From: Anaerocolumna sp. | GTDB lineage: Bacteria; Bacillota; Clostridia; Lachnospirales; Lachnospiraceae | DNA: 64,000 nt | Reading direction: 5' to 3' | Assembly: GCA_029256725.1 (NCBI GenBank) | Contig: JAQSXJ010000007.1 | Span: 47,519 to 111,518, forward strand | Shown: in pieces, positions 25,795 through 36,500 of the stretch | How positions within the stretch are numbered: position 1 is the first letter of the stretch | Layout: every line of letters begins with the position of its first letter | Program-made: the position numbers and the translations under genes | Notes under the pieces: model-generated | What the model was told of the DNA's origin: nothing | Database searches by the model: none | Seen by the model: the letters and a program-made list of their open reading frames with translations, nothing else

Positions 25795-26727
25795 ATGGGA
25801 AAAACCGCATTTATATTCCCGGGTCAAGGCGCTCAATACGCAGGCATGGGTAAAGATTTTTACGATACTTACAGTACCTCAAAAGAACTATATGACAAAG
25901 CAGAAGAGCTTCTTTCGATGAATCTTTTGGAGCTGTGTTTTGAAGAAAATACAAAGTTATCAATTACCAGGTATACACAGCCGGCAATGGCTGTGACCTG
26001 TTTAGCCATGTATGAGAGTGTAAAGGAATTGGGACTGACACCTGATTACTTTGCTGGTTTAAGCTTAGGAGAATACCCGGCAGTTATTGCTTCTGGTGCC
26101 TTATCCTTTGAAGAAGGAATAAAGCTGGTCAAGATCAGAGGAGAGCTTATGGAGACTGCTGTACCGGAAGGTTTAGGCGGTATGGCAGCCGTACTTGGAT
26201 TTGATGGTGAAACCATAGAGAAAGTTCTAAAAGAAGTAGATGGCATAGCAGTAGTTGCTAATTATAATTGTCCCGGACAGATTGTTATATCAGGTGAGAA
26301 TGAAGCTGTAAGTGCTGCTTCTGAGAAATTATCGGCAGCAGGAGCTAAAAGAGTTATTCCTTTAAATGTCAGCGGACCCTTTCACTCCCCTATGTTAAAA
26401 GGGGCAGGGGATAAGCTTCTTCAAGAACTTTATTCCATTACTGTGTCAAAGCCTGAAATTCCTTATGTGGCAAATGTAGACGGAAACCCTGTAACGGAGG
26501 CAGAAGGTATTAGAGAGAGCTTATCAAGACAGGTATATTCCTCTGTAAGATGGGAAGACTGTGTCAGAACTTTACTGGCAGCAGGCGTGGATCTGTTTGT
26601 AGAAATCGGTCCAGGAAAGACTCTGTCAGCTTTTATAAGAAAAATCGATAAGAATGTCTCAGTTATCAATATAGAGAAAACTCAGGATCTTACGAAGCTT
26701 AAGGAGGTTATTCATGCTAGAGGGTAA
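25795..26727 (+). CDS. fabD: malonyl-CoA:ACP transacylase
   Basis: A 310-residue acyltransferase with the FPGQGAQ opening, nucleophile serine in GLSLGEYPAV and His in NVSGPFHSPML. It moves malonyl from CoA to ACP. It starts three bases after the fabK stop and overlaps fabG by 14 bases. Confidence 0.95.
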   Translation: MGKTAFIFPGQGAQYAGMGKDFYDTYSTSKELYDKAEELLSMNLLELCFEENTKLSITRYTQPAMAVTCLAMYESVKELGLTPDYFAGLSLGEYPAVIASGALSFEEGIKLVKIRGELMETAVPEGLGGMAAVLGFDGETIEKVLKEVDGIAVVANYNCPGQIVISGENEAVSAASEKLSAAGAKRVIPLNVSGPFHSPMLKGAGDKLLQELYSITVSKPEIPYVANVDGNPVTEAEGIRESLSRQVYSSVRWEDCVRTLLAAGVDLFVEIGPGKTLSAFIRKIDKNVSVINIEKTQDLTKLKEVIHARG

Positions 26728-27454
26728 AACAGCATTAGTTACCGGTGGAAGCAGAGGTATCGGAAGAGCAATAGCAGTTGCTCTGGCGAAAAACGGTGCA
26801 ACTGTTATAATAAATTACTGCGGTTCTTTAGAAGCTGCAAAGGAAACAGAAGAAATCATTAAGAACAACGGAGGCAATGCCTATCTGCTTCAGGGAGATG
26901 TAGCTAATTCCTCTGATGTAGAAAGAATGTTTGCCTGGATTACAGAAAACGTGAAAAGACTTGATATTCTTGTAAACAATGCCGGAATCACGAAGGATAA
27001 TCTTATCCTTAAGATGACTGATGAGGAATATAGCCAAGTTATTGATACGAACTTAAAAGGTGTATTTTACTGCTTAAAATATGCCTCCCGTATAATGTTA
27101 AAACAAAGGTATGGAAAAATCATAAATATATCCTCTATCTCCGGTATTCACGGAAATCCGGGGCAGGTCAATTACAGTGCGGCAAAAGCCGGTGTGATTG
27201 GGATGACCAAAACCTTAGCAAGAGAGCTGTCCTCCAGAAGTATTAATGTAAATGCCATCGCACCCGGGTATATCAATACGGATATGACCGTACATTTAAA
27301 AGAGGAAATCAAAGCAAAAGCTCTTGAAACAATTCCTTTAAAAAGATTTGGTGAAGGAGAAGACATTGCAGAAGCAGTAGTATTTCTGGCATCTGATAAG
27401 GCTTCTTATATCACGGGGCAGGTATTGTCTGTAGATGGCGGTATGGGTATATAG
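26714..27454 (+). CDS. fabG: 3-oxoacyl-ACP reductase
   Basis: A 246-residue short-chain dehydrogenase: NADPH loop TGGSRGIGRAI, NNAG motif, catalytic Ser in NISSISG and YSAAK tetrad. It reduces beta-ketoacyl-ACP. AAGGAGG lies within the fabD end, and the overlap implies translational coupling. Confidence 0.95.
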   Translation: MLEGKTALVTGGSRGIGRAIAVALAKNGATVIINYCGSLEAAKETEEIIKNNGGNAYLLQGDVANSSDVERMFAWITENVKRLDILVNNAGITKDNLILKMTDEEYSQVIDTNLKGVFYCLKYASRIMLKQRYGKIINISSISGIHGNPGQVNYSAAKAGVIGMTKTLARELSSRSINVNAIAPGYINTDMTVHLKEEIKAKALETIPLKRFGEGEDIAEAVVFLASDKASYITGQVLSVDGGMGI

Positions 27455-27540
27455 AAATACAATAGATTAGGAATACATTGCATATAAACTGTCTGGCATA
27501 AGGTTTAATAAATCCATGAACGGATTGTGAGGCCTGACTT

Positions 27541-27586
27541 GCAGCAGTGCCATATCTGTAAGGAGATGCGGAATGCAATGGGAGCT
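27541..27586 (+). repeat. operon-internal element, copy 1 (before fabF)
   Basis: A 46-nt stretch that aligns without gaps to 31445-31490 with 35 identical bases; most differences are transitions. Both begin near GCAGTNCCA and end ATGCARTGGGAGCT. It lies in a 275-base gap with no gene between fabG and fabF. Confidence 0.6.
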
Positions 27587-27729
27587 AGTAGTTTATGCCT
27601 GCGAAATCCTCAGCACAACGTTGAGGGACGTTTAGGAAGGCATGGAGATTCGTGTGGAATTTAAGATTTTACACAAGTAACTTAGTGCCTGCAGTCGTAA
27701 AATTTGCAGGTTGTAAGAAAGGCATGGTT

Positions 27730-28974
27730 ATGAATATGAAAAAACGAGTAGTAGTTACCGGATTAGGAGTAATTACACCTATCGGCAATAATATAGAAGA
27801 TTTTTGGAAGAGTATAAAAGAACAAAAGGTACCTTTTGCACCAATTACTTATTTTGATACAACAGAATATAAGGTAAAATTGGCGGCTCAGATAAATGAC
27901 TTTAAGCCCGAAGACTATATGGAAGCTAAGACTGCTAAACGTATGGAAAGTTTCTGTCAGTTTGCTGTAGCTGCAGCAGGTGAAGCTATCAAAAATTCAG
28001 GCTTGGATTTAGAGAAAGAAGATGTAACCAGAGTAGGCGTTTGTGTAGGTTCCGGTATCGGAAGCCTCCAGGCAGTTGAGAGAGAGCATTCAAAGCTTGT
28101 AGAGAAAGGTCCTAAGAGAGTAGCTCCCTTACTGGTACCCTTAATGATCTCTAACATGGCAGCTGGTAACGTGGCAATCCAATACGGACTTAAGGGTAAA
28201 TGTACCAATGTGGTTACTGCTTGTGCAACTGGGACTCATTCCATTGGTGATGCAGTTCGTTATATACAGTGTGACGAAGTAGATGTCATGATAGCAGGCG
28301 GTACAGAAGCAGCTATTAGTCCGATTGGTGTAGCAGGTTTTTCTGCACTGACAGCTATGACTACAGAAGCAGACCCTAAGAGGGCTTCCATCCCTTTTGA
28401 TAAGGACAGAAGCGGCTTTGTAATGGGAGAAGGTGCAGGAATCGTAGTACTGGAATCCTACGAACATGCAGTGGAAAGAGGAGCAACCATATTGGCAGAA
28501 ATTGCGGGTTACGGTGCAACCTGTGATGCTTTTCATATTACTTCTCCTTCCGAAGACGGAGAAGGTGCAGCAAGAGCAATGCTTACAGCTGTAAAAGAAG
28601 CGGGAATAACACCTGAGGAAGTTGACTATGTCAATGCCCACGGAACCAGCACCCATCATAATGATTTATTTGAAACCAGATCCATAAAGATGGCCTTTAA
28701 AGACCATGCTTATAATCTCCTTGTGAATTCCACCAAGTCAATGACCGGACATTTGCTGGGTGCAGCAGGAGCTGTTGAGTTCATTGTATGCGTAAAATCC
28801 GTAATGGAAAATTATGTTCATGCAACTGTAGGATACGAGAATCCCGACGAGGAACTGGACTTAAATTACGTGAAGACTCCTGTAACTGACAGAGAAATAA
28901 ATTATGCTATATCCAATTCCTTAGGCTTTGGTGGTCATAACGGAAGCTTACTGGTTAAGAAATTCACAGAGTAA
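27730..28974 (+). CDS. fabF: 3-oxoacyl-ACP synthase II
   Basis: From the ATG at 27730 (AAGAAAGG upstream) 414 residues; the track start at 27652 lies in the leader. The condensing-enzyme triad is visible: Cys in VVTACATGTHSIGDA, His in NAHGTSTHHND and His in STKSMTGHLLGAAG. It elongates acyl-ACP with malonyl-ACP. The operon has no fabH, so initiation must be coded elsewhere or done by another enzyme. Confidence 0.95.
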   Translation: MNMKKRVVVTGLGVITPIGNNIEDFWKSIKEQKVPFAPITYFDTTEYKVKLAAQINDFKPEDYMEAKTAKRMESFCQFAVAAAGEAIKNSGLDLEKEDVTRVGVCVGSGIGSLQAVEREHSKLVEKGPKRVAPLLVPLMISNMAAGNVAIQYGLKGKCTNVVTACATGTHSIGDAVRYIQCDEVDVMIAGGTEAAISPIGVAGFSALTAMTTEADPKRASIPFDKDRSGFVMGEGAGIVVLESYEHAVERGATILAEIAGYGATCDAFHITSPSEDGEGAARAMLTAVKEAGITPEEVDYVNAHGTSTHHNDLFETRSIKMAFKDHAYNLLVNSTKSMTGHLLGAAGAVEFIVCVKSVMENYVHATVGYENPDEELDLNYVKTPVTDREINYAISNSLGFGGHNGSLLVKKFTE

Positions 28975-29071
28975 TGAAATTATATAGGAAAAATAAAATG
29001 CTGCCAGGAAATGTATTTATACTTATAAGTGCAGCCGGTGTATAACTTATGTAAGAGAAGGAGGATTAAAA

Positions 29072-29494
29072 GTGAAACAGGAAGAAATTCTTCAATTAAT
29101 AAAAGCTGTCTCTTCCAGTAATTTAACAGCTTTCCGTTACAAAGACGGGGATGTGTCACTGGAACTGGAATGCGTGCAGAAAGAGGCAGGAGAAGTCCTG
29201 ACTAAGGTTATCCATCCGGTAAAGGAGGATAGCACTTCTGAAGCAGAGGAAAACCTGTTAGTTATAAAATCCCCCATGGTCGGTACCTTTTATGCGGCGA
29301 AATCCCAGAACAGTGAACCCTATGTTCAAATAGGTGACAGGGTTAAGAAGGGGCAGGCCATTGGTATCATTGAAGCCATGAAACTAATGAATGAAGTTGA
29401 ATCAGAATACGATGGAATCGTTGATAAAATAGTTGCAAATAACAAGGATATGGTGGAATACGGACAGCCGTTGATCTATATCAGACCACTGTAG
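29072..29494 (+). CDS. accB: acetyl-CoA carboxylase biotin carboxyl carrier protein
   Basis: A 140-residue protein with GTG start behind GAAGGAGG. The C-terminal biotinyl domain carries IEAMKLMNEVE with the biotinylated Lys, and SPMVGTFY at its opening. It carries carboxybiotin between AccC and the AccAD transferase. Confidence 0.95.
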   Translation: MKQEEILQLIKAVSSSNLTAFRYKDGDVSLELECVQKEAGEVLTKVIHPVKEDSTSEAEENLLVIKSPMVGTFYAAKSQNSEPYVQIGDRVKKGQAIGIIEAMKLMNEVESEYDGIVDKIVANNKDMVEYGQPLIYIRPL

Positions 29495-29544
29495 GTATAA
29501 GCTGATTAAGGCCTGATAATTGCAGGATAGGGAAAGGTTATAAT

Positions 29545-29967
29545 ATGTTGGATATTAATGAAATAAAGAAAATCATACCTCAGAGAAGTCCTTTTTTAAT
29601 GGTAGACAGAATCCTGGAATTAGAACCTGGAAAACGTGCTGTCGGTAAGAAATGCGTTTCCTACAATGAACCTTATTTTGAAGGTCATTTTCCGGAAGAA
29701 CCGGTAATGCCGGGAGTGCTTATCATAGAAGCACTGGCGCAGGTAGGCGCAGTAATCTGTCTTTCCATTGAAGAAAATAAGGGTAAGAATGCTTTATTTG
29801 GAGGTATAAATAAAGCGAGATTTCGCAATAAAGTTATTCCGGGAGATGTTCTCACAATGGAAGTTGAGCTGATTAAAAGGAAAGGGAATATAGGGATTGC
29901 CACAGCGAAGGCCTTTAACGATGAGAAGGTATTTGCAGAAGCAGAACTTATTTTTGTCCTCGGCTAG
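29545..29967 (+). CDS. fabZ: 3-hydroxyacyl-ACP dehydratase
   Basis: A 140-residue hot-dog fold protein with IIPQRSPFLMVDRI and the active-site helix GHFPEEPVMPGVLIIEALAQ (His and Glu). It dehydrates hydroxyacyl-ACP. Placed between accB and accC as in many clostridia. Confidence 0.95.
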   Translation: MLDINEIKKIIPQRSPFLMVDRILELEPGKRAVGKKCVSYNEPYFEGHFPEEPVMPGVLIIEALAQVGAVICLSIEENKGKNALFGGINKARFRNKVIPGDVLTMEVELIKRKGNIGIATAKAFNDEKVFAEAELIFVLG

Positions 29968-29980
29968 GAAAGAGGGAGCT

Positions 29981-31384
29981 ATGATTAATAAGATATTAAT
30001 TGCCAACAGAGGAGAAATCGCAGTACGTATAATCCGTGCCTGCAGAGAACTTGGAATTGCTTCCGTAGCTATATGCTCGGATATTGATAAGGAAGCCCTT
30101 CACGCCCAACTGGCAGATGAAACTATTTGTATTGGGCCGGTATCCTCAAAAGACAGTTATTTAAAGATGGACAGAATCATAAGCGCAGCCTGCGCAGCAG
30201 GAGCAGATGCCATACACCCGGGCTTTGGTTTCCTCTCTGAGAATGCGAAATTTTCAGATTTATGCAAAAAATGTGGAATAACTTTCATTGGACCCACCGG
30301 TGAGGTAATTGATAAGATGGGAAATAAATCTGAAGCCAGAAAGACCATGATGGAAGCGGGTGTTCCGGTAGTGCCGGGAACCAAAGAAGCTGTGGCTTCC
30401 TCCGAGGAAGGGCTAAAGATAGCAAATGAAATCGGTTATCCGGTTATTGTAAAAGCCAGTGCCGGCGGCGGCGGCAAGGGGATGCGTATCGTTCGGGGAG
30501 AAGAAGAATTCGTAAATCTCTTTGAGACTGCCGGACAGGAAGCAAAGAATGCTTTTGGCGATGATACCTTGTATATTGAGAAATACATTGAATGTGCAAG
30601 ACACATTGAATTTCAGATCTTGGCAGATAATTACGGCAATATCATTCATTTAGGAGAAAGAGATTGTTCTCTTCAGAGAAGACACCAGAAACTAATAGAA
30701 GAAGCACCGGCTTATCGTATGCCCCCTGAGATCAGGGAAGCCATGGGTAAAGCAGCTGTAAGAGCTGCCAAAGCAGCAGGTTATCAGAATGCCGGAACCA
30801 TAGAATTTATTCTGGATAAAGAGAATAATTTCTACTTTATAGAAATGAATACAAGAATACAGGTGGAACATGGAATTACAGAGCTGGTAACAGGAATTGA
30901 TCTGATCAAAGAGCAGATAGGAATTGCAGAAGGTAAGACTTTAAATCTGACACAGGCGGAAGTTACAATGAACGGTCACGCCATTGAATGCAGAATTAAT
31001 GCCGAAAATCCGTTGAAGGGGTTCATGCCCTGTCCCGGAACAGTAACCTCCCTTCATTTTCCCGGTGGTAATGGTGTTCGTATCGATTCTGCTCTATATG
31101 CCGGGTATAAAATACCGTCAGCATATGACTCTCTTATTGTAAAGCTTATGGTTCATGATACGGACAGAGAGAAGGCAATACGTAAAATGAGAGGTGTATT
31201 AGGAGAACTTGTTATTGAAGGGATAATAACCAATCTGGACTTCCAGTATATGTTAATAAATCATGAGGAATTTAAAAATGGCAATACCGACACAGGATTT
31301 GTAGAAAGACTGTTAAGGGAAACCAGGGAAATGCCGAAAACCGAGGAAGATCAGGCAACCAAAGAAATGCCGAAAGCGATATAA
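29981..31384 (+). CDS. accC: acetyl-CoA carboxylase, biotin carboxylase subunit
   Basis: 467 residues from the ATG at 29981 (AGAGGGAG upstream); the track start at 29897 is inside fabZ. ATP-grasp features are KASAGGGGKGMRIV, FIEMNTRIQVEH and ECRINAENP. It carboxylates biotin on AccB using ATP and bicarbonate. The last 20 residues are charged and family-variable. Confidence 0.95.
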   Translation: MINKILIANRGEIAVRIIRACRELGIASVAICSDIDKEALHAQLADETICIGPVSSKDSYLKMDRIISAACAAGADAIHPGFGFLSENAKFSDLCKKCGITFIGPTGEVIDKMGNKSEARKTMMEAGVPVVPGTKEAVASSEEGLKIANEIGYPVIVKASAGGGGKGMRIVRGEEEFVNLFETAGQEAKNAFGDDTLYIEKYIECARHIEFQILADNYGNIIHLGERDCSLQRRHQKLIEEAPAYRMPPEIREAMGKAAVRAAKAAGYQNAGTIEFILDKENNFYFIEMNTRIQVEHGITELVTGIDLIKEQIGIAEGKTLNLTQAEVTMNGHAIECRINAENPLKGFMPCPGTVTSLHFPGGNGVRIDSALYAGYKIPSAYDSLIVKLMVHDTDREKAIRKMRGVLGELVIEGIITNLDFQYMLINHEEFKNGNTDTGFVERLLRETREMPKTEEDQATKEMPKAI

Positions 31385-31444
31385 GACAGCTGTATTCATT
31401 CAAAATATATAGTGTGAATTATTATTATGATTCACACCTGATTT

Positions 31445-31490
31445 GTGGCAGTACCACATTTGCAGGCAGATACGGCATGCAGTGGGAGCT
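31445..31490 (+). repeat. operon-internal element, copy 2 (before accD)
   Basis: Counterpart of 27541-27586 in the 204-base gap before accD. A hairpin GTGTGAATTA/TGATTCACAC precedes it at about 31411-31437. One frame through it ([16 protein letters not shown]) is open into accD in the track, but the copy before fabF has stops in that frame, so conservation is not obviously coding. Confidence 0.6.
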
Positions 31491-31560
31491 ATTTTATTTA
31501 TTGTTTCAAAAAAGAGGTTAGACTGAAAAGAAAAAAGCTTTTCAGCATCCCGATTTGTAC

Positions 31561-31575
31561 GTGTGCCAGGCACAC
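31561..31575. promoter_or_regulatory. palindrome at the accD ribosome site
   Basis: GTGTGCCAGGCACAC is a perfect 15-nt palindrome immediately before the GAGGGGAG ribosome site of accD. A hairpin here could affect accD translation. Similar GTGCC/GGCAC palindromes occur at 54367 and 55031. Confidence 0.4.
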
Positions 31576-31588
31576 AGAGGGGAGTTCC

Positions 31589-32485
31589 ATGCTTAAGGAA
31601 ATGTTTAAAAAAAATATAACAACTGGTACGGAGCAAAAACTTTTAAACCAGGGGCAGAAAATAAAAGATTCCATCTATGATGCTCAGATTCCCGAAGGTC
31701 TCTTTGATAAATGTGATAAATGCGGTGAAATTGTTTATCTGGAGGATGTAATCCAAAATTATTTTATCTGTCCTGTATGCGGCGGTTATTTCCGTATCAG
31801 TCCCAGAGCAAGACTTAGTATGATACTGGATAAGGGAAGCTTTGAGGAATGGGATGTGAACCTTCCGGTAAGCGACCCCTTAAATTTCCCGGGATATCAG
31901 GATAAATTGAATCATCTTCGTATGGCAACCGGGCTGGAAGATGCAGTAATAACAGGCGAGGGTAACATTGATGGAACAAAGGTTGCAATTGGTGTTATGG
32001 CATCTGCATTTTTAATGGGGAGCATGGGTGAGACCGTAGGGGAGAAGATTACCCGCCTTGTAGAAAAGGCAACAAAAAGAAGACTTCCGGTAGTATTGTT
32101 CTGTTGTTCCGGCGGAGCCAGAATGCAGGAGGGAATTGTATCCTTAATGCAGATGGCGAAAACGGCACAGGCAATCAAGAAACATGATGAGGCAGGATTA
32201 TTATATATACCGGTACTGACAGATCCAACCACTGGAGGTGTTATGGCAAGTTTTGCTATGTTAGGTGATATCATACTTGCTGAACCCGGTGCTTTAATTG
32301 GATTTGCTGGACCAAGAGTTATTGAACAGACTATAGGGCAGAAATTGCCTGAAGGTTTTCAGAGTGCTGAATTTTTACTGGAGCATGGTTTTGTTGACAA
32401 AGTTGTAAAACGTAATAAGCTAAGACAGACCTTGTCCTTGTTGGTAAAGAGCCAGGACATAGGAATAGAAAGCGAAGAAGCTTAA
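31589..32485 (+). CDS. accD: acetyl-CoA carboxylase carboxyltransferase subunit beta
   Basis: 298 residues from the ATG at 31589, which follows GGGGAG; the track start at 31445 reads through the leader. An N-terminal zinc ribbon ([16 protein letters not shown]) and crotonase-like carboxyltransferase core ([26 protein letters not shown]) are present. It works with AccA to move carboxyl from biotin to acetyl-CoA. Confidence 0.95.
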   Translation: MLKEMFKKNITTGTEQKLLNQGQKIKDSIYDAQIPEGLFDKCDKCGEIVYLEDVIQNYFICPVCGGYFRISPRARLSMILDKGSFEEWDVNLPVSDPLNFPGYQDKLNHLRMATGLEDAVITGEGNIDGTKVAIGVMASAFLMGSMGETVGEKITRLVEKATKRRLPVVLFCCSGGARMQEGIVSLMQMAKTAQAIKKHDEAGLLYIPVLTDPTTGGVMASFAMLGDIILAEPGALIGFAGPRVIEQTIGQKLPEGFQSAEFLLEHGFVDKVVKRNKLRQTLSLLVKSQDIGIESEEA

Positions 32486-32529
32486 AGCTATTAAATATGC
32501 TTAAGTTAACGTAGAAAGGAGGGAAAAAT

Positions 32530-33327
32530 ATGAATATGCCGGCAGAATTAACAGCGTGGGAACGTGTTGAAATAGCAAGAGGAACAAACAGACCTACCAG
32601 CCTTGATTTTATCAGCGGTATTTTTAATAAATTCACAGAGCTTCACGGTGACAGGCAAGGCAAGGATGATGGTGCGGTTATCGGTGGCATTGCGGTAGTA
32701 GATGGAGAGTATGTAACGGTAATTGGTCTTCAGAAAGGCCGTAATATGAAGGAAAACGCAAAGCGTAATTATGGAATGGCAAACCCCTCCGGTTATCGTA
32801 AGGCTTTAAGACTGATGAAGCAGGCAGAGAAGTTTCACAGACCTGTAATCTGTTTTGTAGATACACCCGGCGCATATCCCGGAATAGAAGCAGAAGAAAG
32901 AGGCCAGGGGGAAGCAATAGCAAGAAACCTCTTTGAAATGTCAGGGTTTAAGGTTCCGGTACTCAGTATTATAATAGGTGAAGGCGGTAGTGGAGGAGCT
33001 CTTGCACTGGCAGTAGCCAATGAAGTATGGATGATGGAAAATGCTGTATATTCTATCCTGTCACCGGAAGGTTTTGCTTCTATCCTTTGGAAAGACAGCA
33101 AAAGAGCATCGGAAGCAGCAGAAGTTATGAAGATAACGGCGAAGGATCTTTTAGATCTTCATATTATTGAGCGGATTATTCCGGAAACAGAGCCTTTAAA
33201 CCAGGAAAATTTATGTTGTACGGCCAATTCCGTAAAAGCAGAGATTTTATCCTTTATACACTCCTATAAAAATAAAAGGCCCGATGAAATAACAGAACAG
33301 CGTTATGAAAGATTTCGTAAAATGTAA
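32530..33327 (+). CDS. accA: acetyl-CoA carboxylase carboxyltransferase subunit alpha
   Basis: A 265-residue subunit with [46 protein letters not shown] and [15 protein letters not shown]. It is the last gene of the fatty acid operon; AAAGGAGGG precedes the ATG. It is shorter than the Proteobacterial form, as in other Firmicutes. Confidence 0.95.
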   Translation: MNMPAELTAWERVEIARGTNRPTSLDFISGIFNKFTELHGDRQGKDDGAVIGGIAVVDGEYVTVIGLQKGRNMKENAKRNYGMANPSGYRKALRLMKQAEKFHRPVICFVDTPGAYPGIEAEERGQGEAIARNLFEMSGFKVPVLSIIIGEGGSGGALALAVANEVWMMENAVYSILSPEGFASILWKDSKRASEAAEVMKITAKDLLDLHIIERIIPETEPLNQENLCCTANSVKAEILSFIHSYKNKRPDEITEQRYERFRKM

Positions 33328-33357
33328 TATCACAGCTTAAGTTTCGCCCACTTGTGG

Positions 33358-33485
33358 TACTGAAGATTGTTTAGCGGTTACAGGAACTGTTATTATCCTG
33401 TTACTGTTCACAGCACTGCTGCTTTTGGCAGTGGTGTGAACAGTAACATTATCCTGAATCCACATGACAATCTTCAGTATTTTTT
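33358..33485 (+). terminator. nested double-stem terminator of the fatty acid operon
   Basis: Outer arms TACTGAAGATTGT and ACAATCTTCAGTA enclose an inner hairpin with arms GTTACTGTTCACA (33400) and TGTGAACAGTAAC (33435), and the outer stem ends in TTTTTT. The complex structure is larger than a simple terminator. Confidence 0.8.
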
Positions 33486-33531
33486 ATTGCACACATTTAT
33501 GAATGCGAGAAATCTATAGGCGAAGCCTGAG

Positions 33532-36500
33532 TTATTTATTAAATTGTACCCAATGATAACTAAAATTATCTCCAGGCATAAATACCAAGCTTACGGTGAA
33601 TTTTCCTTGTATTTTTGAAAATGTATATTCCTTCGTTATGGTATCAACTGAGGAGGGGAGTTCTATAATATGACTAATTTTTTCATTTTCATTAATAAAA
33701 TGAACTTGTATAACATTATGTACAAAAGAATCACCACAAATTGTTAAACTTCGTATTCCATTAACTTCAAAATCCATATTGTCAAATTCAAGTGAAACAT
33801 TGTTTCCGATATTATCGATAGAGTTTATATTTTTTGTATAAGAATCACCATATATATTGCTAATATCGTCAGAAAACAATCTATCAAAGGATTTATCCTT
33901 ATAAATAAATTCGAAGCCTTTAAAGCTCAATTTCTGATAAAACACAAAACTAATACTTGTAATTTCTCTGATTTTCCTCGATAGTTTATAACTGTTTTCC
34001 TGAAATGTACACCAGATGGGATCGGCCTGATAATTAGCTTTTAATAACAACGATGCTCCTTCTGTTCCAGGTATACCTTCCCAAATTTCAAGGGGTATAG
34101 GATAATCACTGAAATGGTAAATTGATAAGGATAATTCGTCAGTTCCGTAATCTCCAAAATCCAGCTCTGTGTAAGTGATTATATTTGTAATATCATCTTT
34201 TGTATCGATTCCGCCAATTAAACTGCTATCAATTAAATAATTGCTTTTATGGTATAAAGATGCTTCAACAAATTCATACGGATTTGTTAATAAGGTGCCC
34301 ATACCTTCTATGACGTATTCCAGATCAGAGATAATTTGAGGAGATGTTCTGCCATTTTTTGCAGTACAGCGTAAGCGGAATTTTCCATCACCATGAGCTG
34401 TCAGCGTTGCATTATTACCGCTGACTTCAATATTTACTATATTAGTCTGTATACCTAAATCAGTAACAGCTTTCCATTCAATTTCACTATATGTTGAATT
34501 CTCCGGAAGTATTTTTGCTGATACTATAGTACTTGGATTCGATTTATTTAAAATATGATTTCCAGTTCCGGTTAGCTGGATTTTTCGGATTGGAATTTCT
34601 CTATTTTCAAGTGATTTGTCATTTTCCATCAATGCCGATATACCTTTATTTATGTGGAGACAGGGGATTGTTTTAAAAGTCAGCACTTCAGTAGGCAGTC
34701 CTTCAGATGATACTTTCACTGTGATGTCAGCAGCTGTAGTTTTTGAAGCTATTATAGCCAATAATTTACCATTAAATAGTCTCCTGCTGGAACCTTTGTA
34801 TTGATCGTAGTCTGTACTATCACCATTATCAAGCCCAATTAATCTTCCGCCGCCTGTTACTTCTACAAATACACGGTTATTTGCATTAGCAACGGGATTT
34901 CCGCTTATATCTGACATGGAAATTTCAACAAATATCAAATCCTGTCCGTCTGCATACATAGATGTTTTATCAGGCTTTAGAAGGATTCTGGATGCGTCGC
35001 CGAAAGAGCCTTGAATATCCGTAGCTACCACATCGCCTGTCTCATTATAAGCAACTGCTTTTAGAACACCTTGCTCATAAGGAATCCGCCATTCGCCTCT
35101 AAGCTGAAGGCCGGTCTGATGGTCGATTTCAAATGTACCCTGGGATCGTTCATTAAAGAATAGTTCAATTTTAGGAGAATTGGAATATACAATAACATCT
35201 ATCATCTGACCGACATTAAAATCCCAATAAGGCAGTATATGAACCATAGGTTTTTTCTTATAGTCTGTCCATTCAGCTTGATAAAGATAGAATGAATCTT
35301 TTTCAAAACCCGCTGTATCAATCTGGCCAAAATAAGAGTTTTTGGTATTGTAAGGGGTGGGTTCTCCTATATAGTCAAAGCCTGACCAAAGAAACTGTCC
35401 CATACAGTAGTCTGCATCTCTGTCATAAATAATATTACTTTGTGCATTTTTAGAACCCCAGCTAGTTGTACAATTATCAAGAGAAGAACATTGTTCATCT
35501 TCATACATTATAACGGTTTTATTTGCAGGAAAATGATATATTCCCCGGCTCTGTACGGTAGAAGAGGTTTCGCTGCCATAAATACACCACTGAGGGTATT
35601 TATTATGATGTTCATCATAAAGCCGCTCTGCATAATTGTAACCTGCAACAAGAAGTTCATTACTGCACTCTTGAGCTTTTTCACTTGTCATGTGATTGGA
35701 ACCTATTGTTACATGAGCATTTTGCCGGGGATCATGTAGAAGTACTTGCTGCTTTAGCAATCTGGTTATCTCTATACCTCTTTCGCCGGTGGTATCTGGA
35801 ATTTCATTGCCGATACTCCACATAATAATACTGGGATGATTCCGGTCCCTTCTAATCCAGCTGGCAACATCTTTTTTATACCAATCATTAAAAAACCTGG
35901 AATAATCATATTTGTTCTTGGAATATTCCCATGTATCAAATGCTTCTGACACGATAAGAACACCCATCTCATCAGCAAGCTCCAGTATTTCTACAGACGG
36001 CATGTTATGCGATAGACGTATTGCATTAACACCCATTTCCTTTAATTTAAGTATCTGACGTTTAATAGCTGTTTTATTAATAGCTGCCCCCAGAGAGCCA
36101 AGATCATGATGTTGATTGACGCCATGTAGTTTTATATGTATATTGTTTAAGAAAAATCCCTTTTCAGAATCAAATTTTATCTTTCGAAAGCCTATTTTTT
36201 GGCTTTCTTCATGTAACACTATATCGCCTGTAAAAACTTGTGTTTTAAGTGTATAGAGATAGGGGGAATCAAGATTCCAAAGTTTCGGTTGTTTTATAAA
36301 TATTGTTTGGAAATTTCCTGTAACAGTATTTTTTATATTCATGAAGTTTTCTGTATTTGCTGCTATTGTTCCTTCGTTATCAAGTAAAACATGTTTTAGA
36401 ACGAGGTTGCAGCTATCCTGATTCTTGTTACAATGGATGATATCAGCATCAATGTCAAGATACCAACCTTCGTTTTCTTCTCTTGTCGAAGTATAGATAC

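Noticed and set aside
28141-28659. 172-codon minus-strand ORF inside fabF
   Set aside because: A shadow ORF within a clear fabF coding sequence with all active-site motifs.
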